From positions 11,989,001 through 12,053,000 of the forward strand of contig CAMQGK010000565.1 of the NCBI GenBank assembly GCA_947000775.1: a stretch of 64,000 nucleotides of DNA, in the 5' to 3' direction. The notes beneath the pieces are model-generated. The model saw nothing but the letters and a program-made list of their open reading frames with translations, was not told the DNA's origin and made no database searches. The position numbers and the translations under genes were made by a program. Shown here one piece after another: positions 1 to 12,777 of the stretch (the first letter of the stretch is position 1; each line of letters starts with the position of its first letter). The stretch comes from Pterois miles. Lineage: Eukaryota > Chordata > Actinopteri > Perciformes > Scorpaenidae.

Positions 1-487
1 GACTAAATCAAGTGTTAGCTGACTAAGGGGCAGGTTTTTTTTTGTGCTCTCAGATCCATTATACTCTCAGAGTAGACATGCAGACGGTGCACTCGAAAGT
101 GAGAGTGACGCCGTCGCAGCGTTCTCAAGCACCTATTTATCGTTCTTTTGGAAAGCTGCAACCAATCATAGCCAGCACATCTCTTTTCTTTCTTCTGTAA
201 ATATCAGTCTTCAACAAATATATGGAGGAGAAGTTCATCATTTTAGTGCAGGACAACCCAGAGCTTCATGATCACAGACTTTAATTGCTTCACCATTTCT
301 GTCCCAGAACGTCACAGCGTTCGGTTGAAAGGTCAGCCTGACGGATGGCGACAAATCAAGCAGTAAAGCTACTGTGAGGGATTCACAGTGCTGGAAATCC
401 ATTTATCTTTGTTTTGACTGTGATTAGTTTAGTCAGCGAGGTTACCTTCATCATCACTGTCATCGCAGCACGCTGGTTGCTTAGTAA

Positions 488-1013
488 CGGCAGGTGTAAC
501 AGGAGCACAACCTCCCAAGCACCTTGTTTGAGACGTTTTTAGACACATCATGTGCACGGCCACAATTCTCCGTTCAGACCAAGAGCGAAGTGAATTTTTT
601 GCACGGCACAATTACATACGAAGTCGATGCAAAGAGACGACCTGATGCAAATTCGCACCGTTGCACCGCATCATTCTCGTATTCGCAGGAGTTGAAATAT
701 TTCAACTCGCATCATGAAAGTCTATCAGCGCTGAGATTCTGTCTTCCTGACGTTGTTGAATCAGAAATGGAGGAAATAAATGCTGTGTGTGTGTGTCTGT
801 GTGTGTCTGTGGTCACCCAGAGCTACGATAGGACATCTTGTACGGAGAAAACTGTAGAAACCACCGACTGTCTGTTGTAGAAACAACAACATCGCTGCCG
901 TATTTATGACCAGATGACTTCATGATGAGTGTTGATGGAGCAGCTGCATAGCCTGGCTCTGATCCATCCAAACTCCATTCAGAAAACAAGCATTTTAAAA
1001 GTTGTTTGCTTGT
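488..1013 (+). mobile_element. Harbinger-like element fragment, copy A
   Basis: Shares about 500 bp of diverged sequence with 5037-5549, from the GGCAGG...ACAGGAGCA start to CATTTTAAAAGTTGTTTGCT. It contains the dyad GTTGAAATATTTCAAC and many GTGCAC/TTCGCA-type short motifs, followed by an ATG (767) opening MEEINAV, then a broken frame. The MADF-like reading is from the better-kept copy B. A (TG)n run interrupts the remnant. Confidence 0.6.
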
Positions 1014-2558
1014 TGTCTTCCAGGCAGACCTGACAAAGCATCAAATCAGACTTTTTACAAATCGGCTTCATTATCTAGTTATTTCAGCATCATTTTGATC
1101 TGTTTATTGATATGAAATCACAGCTCAATGTGTTTATTTTGGGTTCATACCTCAGTAGTGACATGTGGCTGTTAGATCCAGTCAGTGTGATGGTCCTGGA
1201 TGTGAATACATCTCGCTGCTGGGTGATGTTATGAACTCAGACACAACAGCGTTTGGTTTTCTGACATATCTGGGACTTCACCAACATGCACAAAGACAGA
1301 CAAGCTCATTGACAACACAAATGATACCGGTGATCCACCTCACAAGAGGAAAACAAGGCGAATATTCACTCGGCTCTTGGTCTGAACGCAGCTTAAGAAA
1401 TACTTTGGTTAACGCCGACACTAATAAATGCAACCACCTTACAACAAACTTCCTTTTCTCTCAAATGAGGCAGAGCAGGCATCAAATCTACGGCAAAGAT
1501 AGGTTGTATTCAGATTAATCTGAACAAATTCCACACAAGTCAATTAGTTATTAGTCATTTCAACCTTGATTTTGTGACAGCAATCGTGGCCACAGCTTAG
1601 AGGTTCCTCTTGAAACATGTATTTTGACGTCCGCATATTCACTTTTTGGATGATATTAAAACTAATGATGGCATAAATCCTGATGTTGGGTTTCCTAGTG
1701 GCCTTGTGGTTTGAAACATTAAAGAAACCTTTCCTGCATGTCTCTACTGTAATCCGTCTAATAAAGGTCCCCTTAAAAAAACACCTTTAAAAAATCCTGA
1801 TCTGAATTTAGATCAGTCAGTTCACATGGTCTGCTGAAACCCCTCCTCCAATCATGAGGAGTTTTTTCCCGCTCAGTGAGTCAGCTGGGTCAGAAGCTTG
1901 TTTTGTTTGTGTATCTGAATTCCCAGCTGGCTCTGAAGTATCCACTCTGTAAAGCCAAACAGAGGAAACGGCCAGAAAGGTCACGACCTTTCAGCCCGTC
2001 GAGTTCATGTCCAGTCAGGAGGTCACGGACAGCGATTCAGTGTTTCTGAGTCCATCAATAATCTGAACCTGTCCTCACATGATTGTCTTCAGTCAACATG
2101 TTTGATTTTATTTAATCTATAAAAACTTTGCAATTAACATACATTTTGAATACAAACGCGTCATCACAGTTGGATCATTTAAAGTTAGAGAATGTTTATA
2201 GGAGTAGCCCATAAGATGTCTACCTTTTATAAAGTAATTTGAAATAATAAAGCAAAAGCAGTTTTTAGCCAATTGATTAAAGTAGTAGTATTCAGATTAC
2301 TAAAATAATCAATAGCTGCAGCCCTAAATTCAAACAAGACTCAAACAAGCATGTTGCCATTAATTACCGGTAACCACACAAAATATCTGAACAAAATTAA
2401 TTGTTTAGTTGATTGCCCTGATAATTTCTTAACCAATTAAATATTAACATGTCAAACCAGTGTGAGTACTTGAATGCGTCGTACTATGATGTAGGTAAAT
2501 TAATTGCTTTTGACGTATTTGGACTATTTGAGCTAAGGATGATGGATATTTCTCATTA
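1014..2558. other. No gene seen
   Basis: AT-rich sequence without splice-bounded open frames or recognised repeats. The longest frame (1165-1518) has no family resemblance or coding bias. Confidence 0.6.
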
Positions 2559-2821
2559 CCGTATTTTTCTCACTATAAGGCGCACCAGATTATAAGGCAC
2601 AATAAGCGAAACAAAACGGTCAGATAAGTTGAACTTTACTCAATTTATTTAATAACTCAGTAACTTCAATAACTCTCAACATTTTTCAGTTGTAACACAT
2701 GAAATACAAACAATACACTCAGTTTTCAGTTCATTCCTCGTCCACTAATCCATCAAATCCTTCATCAGCGTCTGAGTTAAACAGCCGGCTGATTTTAAGC
2801 CTTTTAGTGTGAAAAATACGG
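2559..2821. mobile_element. 263-bp MITE with TA target sites
   Basis: Terminal inverted repeats of about 24 bp (CCGTATTTTTCTCACTATAA at left; the complement of TTTTAGTGTGAAAAATACGG at right), flanked by TA on both sides, as for Tc1/mariner-pogo elements. On the minus strand at 2796-2731 an open tail reads ISRLFNSDADEGFDGLVDEE then stop. This looks like the acidic C-terminus of the parent transposase. Confidence 0.8.
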
Positions 2822-3169
2822 TACTTTGATATTGTCCAAACTAAACAAATCATTACATTAATCATTTATGAAAAACTGTTAGCTGCTGTTTTATTCCTCT
2901 GCATTCACATTGATATTTGTTGTTTTCATCACTTATTTTATTGCAGTGATTCAGTGCTAAAACGATCTCATTTCATCAAAGGATTCAAATACATTTCACC
3001 TTTTCTGACATTCGTTTTTTCTGTAGGAAAGCTTTGAATCCTAAAATATTCACGAAACCAGTCATGAAACCACTACAAAATACAGCAAACATTACCATGT
3101 TGAACTGCCAGTGATTCAATAGTACACTGAATACAAAAAATAAACGTCAACATACATATTTAGTACAGC

Positions 3170-3690
3170 CACCAGTCAATTAAAAAATACTTTTTATCCA
3201 TTCAAAATGTTCCTTAAAGGGAGATTTTTCAAGTATTTAATCCTCTCATCAACATGCGAGTGGATAAATATGCTGCTTTATGGAAATATATGTATATATT
3301 TATTATTGGAAATCAAATAACAACACAAAACAATGACAGATATTGTGCAGAAACCCTCACAGGTTCTGACTTTAGCATATAAAATATGCCAACTCATAAC
3401 ATGGCAAACTGCAGCCCAACATATCTTAAGGTCAGAGGTCAAGGGATCCCTTTGAGAACGGCCATGCCAGTTTTCCCTCACCAAAATTTAGTGAGTTTGG
3501 AGCATTATTTAGCCTCCTTCGCTAACAAGCTAGTCTGACCTGGTTGGTGATGATGGATCCATTAGGTTTTCTAGTTTCATGTGATACCAGTTTCTTCATT
3601 CTTTAAGACTGACCCCATTACAATCTATAAATCGCAAGTTGCATTAATACATTAAAATAAATTTGTGTTGTTATTATTTTGACAGCCCTA
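3170..3690 (-). mobile_element. Interspersed repeat, copy 1 (also 22850-23060 and 29887-30000)
   Basis: Minus strand here matches 22850-23060 over GTATCACATGAAACTAGA, ATGGATCCAT and CAACCAGGTCAGACTAG. Plus strand AGGGAGATTTTTCAAGTATT also matches 29950-29990. The end TTTTGACAGCCCTA is typical of a common teleost non-autonomous DNA element. No coding content. Confidence 0.65.
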
Positions 3691-5036
3691 TTTTTTAGGC
3701 TTTGATTCAGTAACTGTTAAATAAAAACAGACAACCCTGTTTTCGTATGCTTTCATTCTCAAAGTTTGTTTCAGTGTTAAAATCCTATTATATGGGATCG
3801 AAACATCTTAAAGAGGCTGAATACTAAGCTGATGAAACTCTGTAGCTACAGTCTGCATCTTCTGGTGAAATCAGGACGTAAAGATCTTCAGAATCAGTTT
3901 CCCGCTTTTCTCCCGAGTTGGTACGAGGCTGTAAACATCACATTGTGAGTTATTTGCTGCTGGTCTGGTTTGGCATTGAACTTGGCGTCCTCCGGCACGT
4001 CTCTAGGCCGCTGTTTGACACTAAGCTATCACATTTCCAAAACAGCGGTGACTCTCCGCACAGCCGACGAAATGTTCAATGATGCTTGGGTTTCGGCCTC
4101 GATCCTGCAGCTCGTACTGCGGCGTCCCCTGGGGGCCCCGCCCGCCGGGCCAGCAGCCCCCTCGGCAGAGTTTGGACCTCGTCAGTAGGAAGCGGCCCCC
4201 TGGGAGCCATTTATAACCCGACCCCGAGCTCGCTCGTTCTCCTGCACTTCTCTGCCAAGTGTTAAAAGAGAGATTCTTTAAAATGGAGCAGCCATATGTA
4301 GCTCACCCAGGAGCTTTAAATGAGCTTTTCATCGAGGAGGGGGTCGAGTTTTCTCCTCTTACAGCCCAGAGCACTCAGGAACAAGGCCAGACGCCTGCTG
4401 ACAGGTCGGCCATGTTGGAGAACTTTTCTGTGGCGGTGTGTGGCATTCAGCGGACAGCCACTGGATTTTCATTTAAAACACAACGAGTTCAACGTTAAGT
4501 TAAATAGTGAAGCATGCAGCTCACCGCTAGAAAGGTGCCGGTACACTGCCAACAATTTCTATTAACATCATTAATGTAATTAACATCCAAACACAACACC
4601 GCTCCCCCGCCCACCAGCACTGCCCACAGCAGAGCGGTGGGCAATAGAGACCAATAGAAATATTTCACAGTCTGCTGCTATTATGTCCTGAGCACGTTTA
4701 CATATGTTCTGCCTTTTAAAATAATTTCAAAATGTAAAAGAAACCAGATCATTTATGAAAACATGAATGACAACACAAGCATTTTAAAGTAGTTCCTGTA
4801 CCGGTCTTAACTGGTTTTGTTTAAGGTGTCTGAGTGAATTTAATGGTAGTTTTTACTCAATAAAACAAAGCTGCAGTATACTCCAGTATACTCGGCAAGT
4901 TGTCCTTTACGGGAAACGTATAATGATCTAAAATTGATTTGCAAGGTAAATGATTGATTGTGTCAATACTAAGAATTTGCACCTTGTAGCACAACAAACA
5001 TTATATGGGTGGATTTTTTAGCACTTTTATCAAAGA
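3691..5036. other. No gene seen; GC-rich patch at 4080-4250
   Basis: Only a local GC-rich patch near 4130-4170 stands out. Short frames at 3970-4565 overlap each other and look like chance. Confidence 0.5.
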
Positions 5037-5549
5037 CCGGCAGGCGCGACAGGAGCATAACCTCCAAAGCACCTTGTTTTAGACATTTTTTGACACATCA
5101 TGTGCACAGCCACAAATCTCTGTTCAGACCAAGAGCGAAGTGAATTTTTCGCACGACACAATTACATAACGAAGTCGATGCAAAGAGGTGAACAGACGCA
5201 CATTTGCACCGGCCGATGCATCATTCACGTATTTGCAGGAGTTGAAATATTTCAACTCGTATTCATGAAAGCCCATCCAGAAAGGAGATACTGTCGTCCT
5301 GACGTTGTTGAATCAGAAATGGAGGAAATCAATCTTGTATGTGTCTGTGGTCAACCAGAGCTGGGATAGTACATCCTATCTGTACAGAGACCCAAACCAC
5401 AGACTGTCTGTGGTAGAAACAACCACGTCGCTGCCGTATTTATGACCAGATGACTTCATGATGAGTGTCCATGGAGCAGCTGCATAGCCTGGCTCTGATC
5501 CATCCAAACTCCATTCAGAAAACAAGCATTTTAAAAGTTGTTTGCTTGT
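5037..5549 (+). mobile_element. Harbinger-like element fragment, copy B, with MADF-like remnant
   Basis: Second copy of the element at 488-1013. From the ATG at 5319 it reads MEEINLVCVCGQPEL, then after a small frame break TSYLYRDPN. This resembles the start of the MADF/Myb-like DNA-binding protein encoded by fish PIF/Harbinger transposons (ME-IxxV...PELYD...YRD). Stops and the frame break make it non-functional. Confidence 0.55.
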
Positions 5550-5618
5550 CAATGTATTTTTCAGCACTTTTAATATTAAAGAAATGTTCAACGTTACTCC
5601 AGTTCACTCTCCCTGTGT

Positions 5619-5860
5619 ATGACATTACTGAAATCCGCCAGCAGCGGCGATCTCAACAACAAAACAAAGCAGGCTGACGGTGAGGAAGAACCAGACGAGA
5701 GGGAGATTTTCAAGCTGTTTTTAAGGTCCAACGTGTGCAAACATTTTGGATTTTGCAACAGAGATGTCCGTAAATCGCTCGCTGTTTGCAGAATATGCAA
5801 AGGCCAGATAAAACACATCAGCAACACGACCCAACAACTACCGAGACGTTTTATTTTTGT
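5619..5860 (+). pseudogene. BED-type zinc-finger fragment (hAT/ZBED-like)
   Basis: One frame reads SNVCKHFGFCNRDVRK then AVCRICKGQIKHISNTT, the pattern of a BED finger (aromatic/hydrophobic lead, Cys-x2-Cys). The His pair expected after NTT is lost (QQLPRRFIF). Such modules open hAT transposases and ZBED proteins. It directly follows the Harbinger-like copy. No downstream transposase domain is seen. Confidence 0.5.
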
Positions 5861-6419
5861 TACGTATTATTGCTCTACCTTTTGCTTTGGAAATGAGAAC
5901 AGAGGCAGCAGGTTAAACCACTGCTCACTTAACTTGAACAGAAGCGGCTCCTGAAGTTGCACTTTTTATTATTTCAAATAAAAGGTTTATGTACAGTATT
6001 TGCCATTAATTGCTGTGTTTACTTTGTGATATTTCAGACACTTAGACGATGGTGGAGGATTTGGTGTCGAAGTGAAAAGCACATATTTGGCAATATTTCA
6101 GATTTAAACCCAATACTATAAGGTAACCATGACGTTTATGAGATAATCACCATGAGGAGGATGGAGCGGTCTCAGTCGGTGGAAACCTGAAAGCTGGACC
6201 GGTAAAGACCAGAGTCAGCACAGTACACATATTAACCCCGTATCATTTACAATGATTTGTGGGTATTTTTTGGCCATGTCATTACCATTAATATGGGATC
6301 ACACCAGCCGCAAAGCCAAATCGGCCCGGGGCTGTAAAGTGAGGGGCCAATCGTCCTTTCCCTGCTTCCTAGCCCCTACTGCCGATGCCTTGCTCAGACC
6401 ACACCCATCTTCAACTCTG

Positions 6420-6890
6420 CCTGATAACCGACTCTCATTAACTGATTATTAACCACTGACCAACAAGATTTGTGCCTCGCATGCAGCGGTGCGTTGGTTG
6501 CAAAACAGACAACTGAATCTCCAGTTCACCATCAGGAGAGCTACTGTCGCAGCTACTGTAGCAGCCACGGTGCTGCGTTCACTGTCTCCAGTTCACCATC
6601 AGGAGAGCTACTGTCGCAGCCACGGTGCTGCGTTCACTGTCTCCAGTTCACCATCAGGAGAGCTACTGTCGCAGCTACTGTAGCAGCCACGGTGCTGTGT
6701 GTGGTGTTGTGGACATGCAGCCACTTTCCCAGCAAACGTCTCCACCACTCATCTAGTTTATCAGGTTGTCGTCTGTGTGTTTGCCTGGATTAATGACAGT
6801 GATTGGCTCCTCTGTGGTAGTTCCTGCTACAGTCCAGGACCACATTCTGCCATGATGACATACACACACAGACTCACAAGATAAAAACAC
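6420..6890 (+). mobile_element. Element carrying the 55-bp repeat, locus 1
   Basis: Contains about three 55-67 bp units (6519-6700) of CTCCAGTTCACCATCAGGAG, flanked by GATAACCGACTCTCATTAAC on the left and TATCAGGTTGTCGTCTGTGT on the right. The same flanks border the arrays at 10.1 kb and 20.5 kb. Confidence 0.6.
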
Positions 6891-8784
6891 CACCAGCATC
6901 GCTGTGGCAGTGGGTATCAAACTAACTGTAAACTGCTGCAGGTGAGTGAACTCTGTAAAAGCTGTGTGCTGGCTCAGTAGTAAACTATTTTCAGTTACAG
7001 CTGGTAGCGTCAGAGGAAGCTGTCTGCTGAAGGTGAAGACAGGAAGCTGCATTACTCTCATGGGCAACGCACACACAGTACATACTAACATGCATACTGT
7101 ACATACAGTACAGGCAGGTCTAATATCACACAAGGTGGATTATGTGTTTAAATTACAGGAGATGCTTGGACAGAGTCAGAAAAGATGGTGGATCTAAAGT
7201 TGTTGGTACATTTGATCAGTAATCAGAGCCATGCTGTTATTTCCTTGTTTTTTTGAATGGAGTTCTGCTGATAGAGACACCAGCTCAGAGCAGGACTGTG
7301 GTTTATGACCTGCTTTAATCTCCAGTTGGTGACTCCGTCCTTCTAGTTATCACTTTAGTTTTTGACCTCTTGCTCCACCAGCAGTAAAGTTATAACATCC
7401 TGGTCCCGGGGAATCACAATCCTGATGGTGTCCTCTAAAGCACAGCGCCACCGTCGCACATCGACGCAACTCACAGCTCATATTAAAACAGTCATTCTTA
7501 AAGTACCGGTACTAATAAAACAGGGTATCATACTGTTTATAACAGCAATACCTTTCTAGTATCGGTATACTGTGGTTGAGAGTTAAGTCAATGTACTGAC
7601 AACTCCACCACCAGACAACTCAAACCACTAACCACCACTGGTCAAGATTCCAACCAAATACAGAGCAAATTTTAACCAAATATCTAGAAAATCAGAGGAA
7701 AAAAAGGGAAGATCAGGAGTTGCAGGTTATCTGCAGGTTGACTTTTTGACATGCAGTCTAAGAGCCATTTCACATCCATGCTGGCACTATGGTCATTGCT
7801 GCTGTATGACTGATGCTTCGTTACCGAGTGTTAAGTCCAAACAGCTCAACTTTTAGTGTAGGTGGAGCTCCAAACACTGTCTGGATAGAGTTTAATTACA
7901 GCGTGCTCAAACACCAAAACATTCAAAAGCAAGATAATGCATTTCTTTTGAAATGAAAGTAACGATAATGGATTGTGAAGACTTGTCAAGATTGGATTTA
8001 AGATATTTTGTGAGCTTTTCAGACATTTTGGGGCCTTAAACACATGTTATTGGATTTGAGATTTTTTTAGACTTTTTGGGGCCTTAAATTCAGGTTTTTA
8101 GACTTTTTGAGACTGTTTGGGACCCCGCAGAAACCCTGAGCTGGTGCACGGAGACAGAGGACATTTCTATTTGTTTCATGTACCAATAAGAGGAAGGCTA
8201 CGTCTCGTCTTCACTCCACACAAATTAGTATTTGCAGCCTGCACAGCACAAAGCTTAATATTATCTTAAATGACATAACAACAGGAAGTGTGGGAAAGAT
8301 GCTGCACTGAAACAAGAGTCTGAGCGTTGTGACAACTACGAGAAGTCGGGATAACCGTGTGGTCCCAAAATAAAGCCTGAAGACCTGAGTGCCTCTGGTT
8401 GGGAATGTGAGCTATGGACGCCCTCTAAGCCTTGGGACCAGATTCCTCCTTGAAATAGCGTCCTGGGTGAAGAGAGATGTTCTGAGGCCACGGAGCTGCA
8501 TTCTGCAGGAATTTACACTTCAGCTAATTGGAGGTTTCTTCATAGCATTGGTGGACTGAATGGAGACCCCGAGATATCTGTGATATCTGTTTTAAAGGCA
8601 GTAAGGCTCTGACCTTTGACCTGCTTACTCCTAATGCTGGCAATGGGTGGTGACGGTTTCTCTTCACCTGCTTGAGTTTGACGACTTAAATTTGCATCAC
8701 AAAAGCAACAGAATTGAACAGGTCAATGATTGTGTTGTAATTTCTCATTTTTGTCTAAAATTGGGTGTCCAATATAATTTTAAC
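6891..8784. other. No gene seen
   Basis: Mixed unique sequence. Near 8060-8110 there are repeats of AGACTTTTTGGGGCCTTAAA. No supported exon. Confidence 0.55.
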
Positions 8785-8864
8785 CATTAACATTCAAAAG
8801 AAAACAGAACATAAAAATATGACCTTTCATGTCTTTATGTTCTGTTTTCTTTTGAATATTAATG
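8785..8864. repeat. Foldback: 31-bp inverted repeat with 18-bp loop
   Basis: Left arm 8785-8815 and right arm 8834-8864 are complementary with one mismatch (CAAAAGAAAACAGAACATAAA type sequence). It would form a long hairpin. No terminal duplication is evident. Confidence 0.85.
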
Positions 8865-9499
8865 TAGGATTAGGTAAAATAAAACATAAATACTGATCAC
8901 TAATAGAAACTAGGGAGGGAAATAAAAAGGAGGTCCACCTATGTATCAGGATTTTCTTTTTTTACGACTGTGAAACAGATTTAATGCCAGAATCAATATA
9001 TTTGCTTCATCTTAGTCTATGTGGAGGTTGAAGGAAGTTACCGCTTTTATTGTGGTAATCTGAGTAACGTGACGTTATAGCCGCTCTGTATCCGTCAACC
9101 AAAACAAACCGCTGCAAGCTGAAATGAGGAAGCAGAAAATGGCAGAGAGTTGACGTGGGTCCGACCTCCACCCTCCATGTTAAATCCAGCGTGGTAAACA
9201 CTACACATCCAGTAAAGGAGGGAAACACTTTGGAAAAGCAGAGCTAGACATCACGGCTAAAGCTGACATTTATGTTAAATGCATTCAAACGGCCCCGACG
9301 GAGCTGACCATGGATGGATAAAGAGAACGGAGGAAGTAAACACATGGGGCTATGTCTGGTTTTCAAAATAAGGTGTTAACAAAGGGAACTGTACATACAA
9401 ACTACAGCTATGGAAATAAGATTGACTGGATTAAATCCAGCAGAAGTATAAAACAAACTAAAAAGAAAATACCACTAATTTGTGAGGGAAATATATTTA

Positions 9500-9675
9500 T
9501 TCTTTGATTTCTGGGTTGCTGGAAAAAAAGAAAAAAAAAATTAATGATAAAGATAATGATATATTTAATTTCAGGAAATCCGAATAAAAAAAAGAAGAAA
9601 GGTTTTAATGGAATAATTAAAAAATTTTTAAAAAAAAAAATTCTAAAAAAATAATTATTCAATTTTTTTCTATGG

Positions 9676-9723
<48 letters not shown>

Positions 9724-9747
9724 AAAAAAAAAAAAAAAAAAAAAAAA

Positions 9748-9786
<39 letters not shown>

Positions 9787-9794
9787 AAATATTT

Positions 9795-9830
<36 letters not shown>

Positions 9831-9838
9831 TTTTTTTA
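9500..9838. repeat. A-rich tract with about 150 nt near-pure poly(A)
   Basis: 9678-9826 is almost all A with rare T or C, then a short T run. The long A/T stretch resists any gene model and may be partly a sequencing or assembly artefact. Confidence 0.8.
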
Positions 9839-10027
9839 ATCTTTTCTACTCTCTAACACTGTAAGCTTAAGAAATAGTGCTAAACAGAAATAGTGACTTT
9901 ATCTTGTGATATAATAAAATCAACTGATTAGAAATCTAATCTAATAAACACAGACTGACTCTGCAGCATTTAAGGCTGTCCTAAGCTAGGGATGATAATT
10001 TTGTAATTTTTTTTTTTTTTTTTTTAA

Positions 10028-10902
10028 TTTTCTCAACAGATAACCGACCCTCGTTTGTGCCCCACATGCAGTGGTGCGCCAGCTACAGTATAGGCTGTGT
10101 GCTGCGTTCACTGTCTCCAGTTCACCGCCAGTAAAGCTACTGTAGCAGCCATGGTGCTGTGTTCACTGTCTCTAGTTCAACGCCAGTAAAGCTACTGTAG
10201 CAGCCATGGTGCTGCGTTCACTGTCTCCAGTTCACCGCCAGTAAAGCTACTGTAGCTGCCATGGTGCTATGTTCACTGTCTCCAGTTCACTGCCAGTAAA
10301 GCTACCGCAGCAGCCATGGTGCTGCATTCACTGTCTCCAGTTCACGGCCAGTAAAGCTACCGCAGCAGCCATGGTGCTGCATTCACTGTCTCCAGTTCAC
10401 TGCCAGTAAAGCTACTGCAGCAGCCATGGTGCTGCGTTCACTGTCTCTAGTTCACCGCCAGTAAAGCTACTGTAGCAGCCATGGTGCTGCGTTCACTGTC
10501 TCTAGTTCACCGCCAGTAAAGCTACTGTAGGAGCCATGGTGCTGCGTTCACTGTCTCTAGTTCACTGCCAGTAAAGCTACTGCAGCAGCCATGGTGCTGC
10601 GTTCACTGTCTCCAGTTCACTGCCAGTAAAGCTACTGCAGCAGCCATGGTGCTGCGTTCACTGTCTCCAGTTCACTGTCCTGGACCGTTTGCAACCACGG
10701 TGCTGTGTTCACGATCTCAGACATGCAGACAGTCCCAGTAAAACTCTCCTCCACATTTAGTTCAGTTTAGCAGGTTGTCAGCTGTGTGTCTACCTGGATT
10801 AACAATAGCAATTGTCAGATAAACACTGTGTGTTTGTGCTACGTTAGCAGCTGCTAGCTGCTAGCTTCGTGCCCGCTGTAGCGTAACTTCAGCTAGACAG
10901 AC

Positions 10903-10937
<35 letters not shown>

Positions 10938-11240
10938 CGGTGAGTGTGTGTTTGTTGGTGGTGTTATAGTTGTGAACGTAGCTGTAGCAGACACTGTGTG
11001 TACAGTTTATTTGTTGGTGAATAAATGCTACGAGACTACAAGCTACAGCTCCTCAACAGGAAGTCCAGAGCCAACTTCCTGTATCTGCATCGGCTCTCTC
11101 TTAAGGTGGACCAGCTTTTGTCCTTAAAGCTCCTCTGAGTTTTTCTCAGCTTTATAATTAATAATTAACATTTCTTTTAACTGGTGAATCAATAGTGTTA
11201 ATCAGTTAAAATGCTTAATCAGTTAAACAGTTAATTATTG
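10028..11240 (+). mobile_element. Element carrying the 55-bp repeat, locus 2
   Basis: Starts with GATAACCGACCCTCGTTTGT. It has an array of about 10-11 units of 55 bp (10096-10680, core GGTGCTGCGTTCACTGTC), then AGGTTGTCAGCTGTGTGTCT, a (TG)n run (10904-10936), and GTTATAGTTGTGAACGTAGC. It ends in AT-rich TTAATCAGTTAAA repeats. The same order, reversed, is at 20345-21120. Confidence 0.7.
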
Positions 11241-12225
11241 AGATCTCTATCCTTGACCAAAGAAATTCTTAGTCAACTAACACAATTTTGTCAACTTTAG
11301 TTTCGATTAGTTGATTTTACAGACAACTCTGTAAAACTGAGTTTCTTCACACAAAGGACCACTTTAAATCTTGTTTGCCAGAGATGAAATGATCCAGCAT
11401 GAAAAAAAAGCATAAAAAATGACTAATCGACTGAAGAAAAATTCTATGACTAAGAGGGGGCAGCCCTATAATAGAGTGAAATGTCAATACAGCACATCCC
11501 TACTGTTCAGATCCAGCTCTGACTGAAACACCATCCTGAAGCCTGGGACACTGATAACTGGGGGGACTACAGCTGTTCAGGAGGGCCAGGGGCCACAGGA
11601 AGTAACCTGTAACTTAAGGTCTATCAACCTCCACCTGTTAGCCTGAACGGCCAGAGACAAAACATCAGTGTATGATTAATAATGGAGAAAGTGTCTGTGT
11701 GGAAACAACATGTCTCAGTGATGAAGACGAATGAATCAAGGTGGGAAACGTCACTTTAACAGGTTGATTTAACTGAAGGATCATTACAGGAAGTCCATAC
11801 GCTTCACATGAGAGAACTTGGAGAACGCTGGAGTTTAAAATACACTCACTAACAAAACTGATTAATGTATCTGCACTACCTGAAAACTACAATTTTTATG
11901 ATACAAAAATGTAAAATGCAAATCAGTAGTGAATGCAAACATTGCAACTTAAAACAACTGTAAATGTTTTTGTGGACTGAAATCGGGCTCATAGCTTGTA
12001 AAAGATATATTTTAAAGGTCATTTATCAGTCAAAAACTAAAATATTCTGTGGCTGCAGCTCCAGTAACGTGAGGATTTGTTGTATTTCTCTGTTTTTTTA
12101 TAATTATACACTGAATGTCTTTTGAGTTTCAGACCGGCACTGACATTATTTCAAAATAAATATTTTCAAAAACAAGAAATATGGTGAAAAATGGTAAAAT
12201 TTGTAAAACTATGTAAAATGTAAAT
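11241..12225. other. No gene seen
   Basis: AT-rich. 11250-11475 resembles degraded ATTAGTTGA-type transposon sequence ending in GGGGGCAGCCCTATAATAG. Confidence 0.5.
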
Positions 12226-12545
<320 letters not shown>

Positions 12546-12624
12546 AAAGTAAATGAACAAAACAAATGTGAAAATAAGTGTTCAAAATCACATTATTTTT
12601 TAACGGCAAACTGTGTGTCCATTT

Positions 12625-12735
12625 CCATCCAGTAGTGGAAAGTTAAACAAAGTACGATTTGAGGTAGTTTTACTATACTGGGGTATTTCCATTTTATGCT
12701 ACTTTATACTTCTACTCCACCAACATTAACAGATC
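12625..12735 (-). mobile_element. Fragment of CAGTGGTGGAA-type non-autonomous transposon
   Basis: CAGTAGTGGAAAGTTA at the end, then TTTCCATTTTATGCTACTTT and ATACTTCTACTCCAC, the hallmark of a very abundant percomorph repeat. Related pieces are at 13969-14110, 17098-17225, 20310-20360, 24714-24880, 26420-26520, 42169-43040 and 59690-60870. Confidence 0.7.
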
Positions 12736-12777
12736 TGATCTGAGCACTGCTTCCACCATAGTCTGTAACAATCATAC

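Noticed and set aside
6252..6452. 66-codon frame in a GC-rich stretch
   Set aside because: No recognisable domain; stretch looks like unique non-coding DNA.
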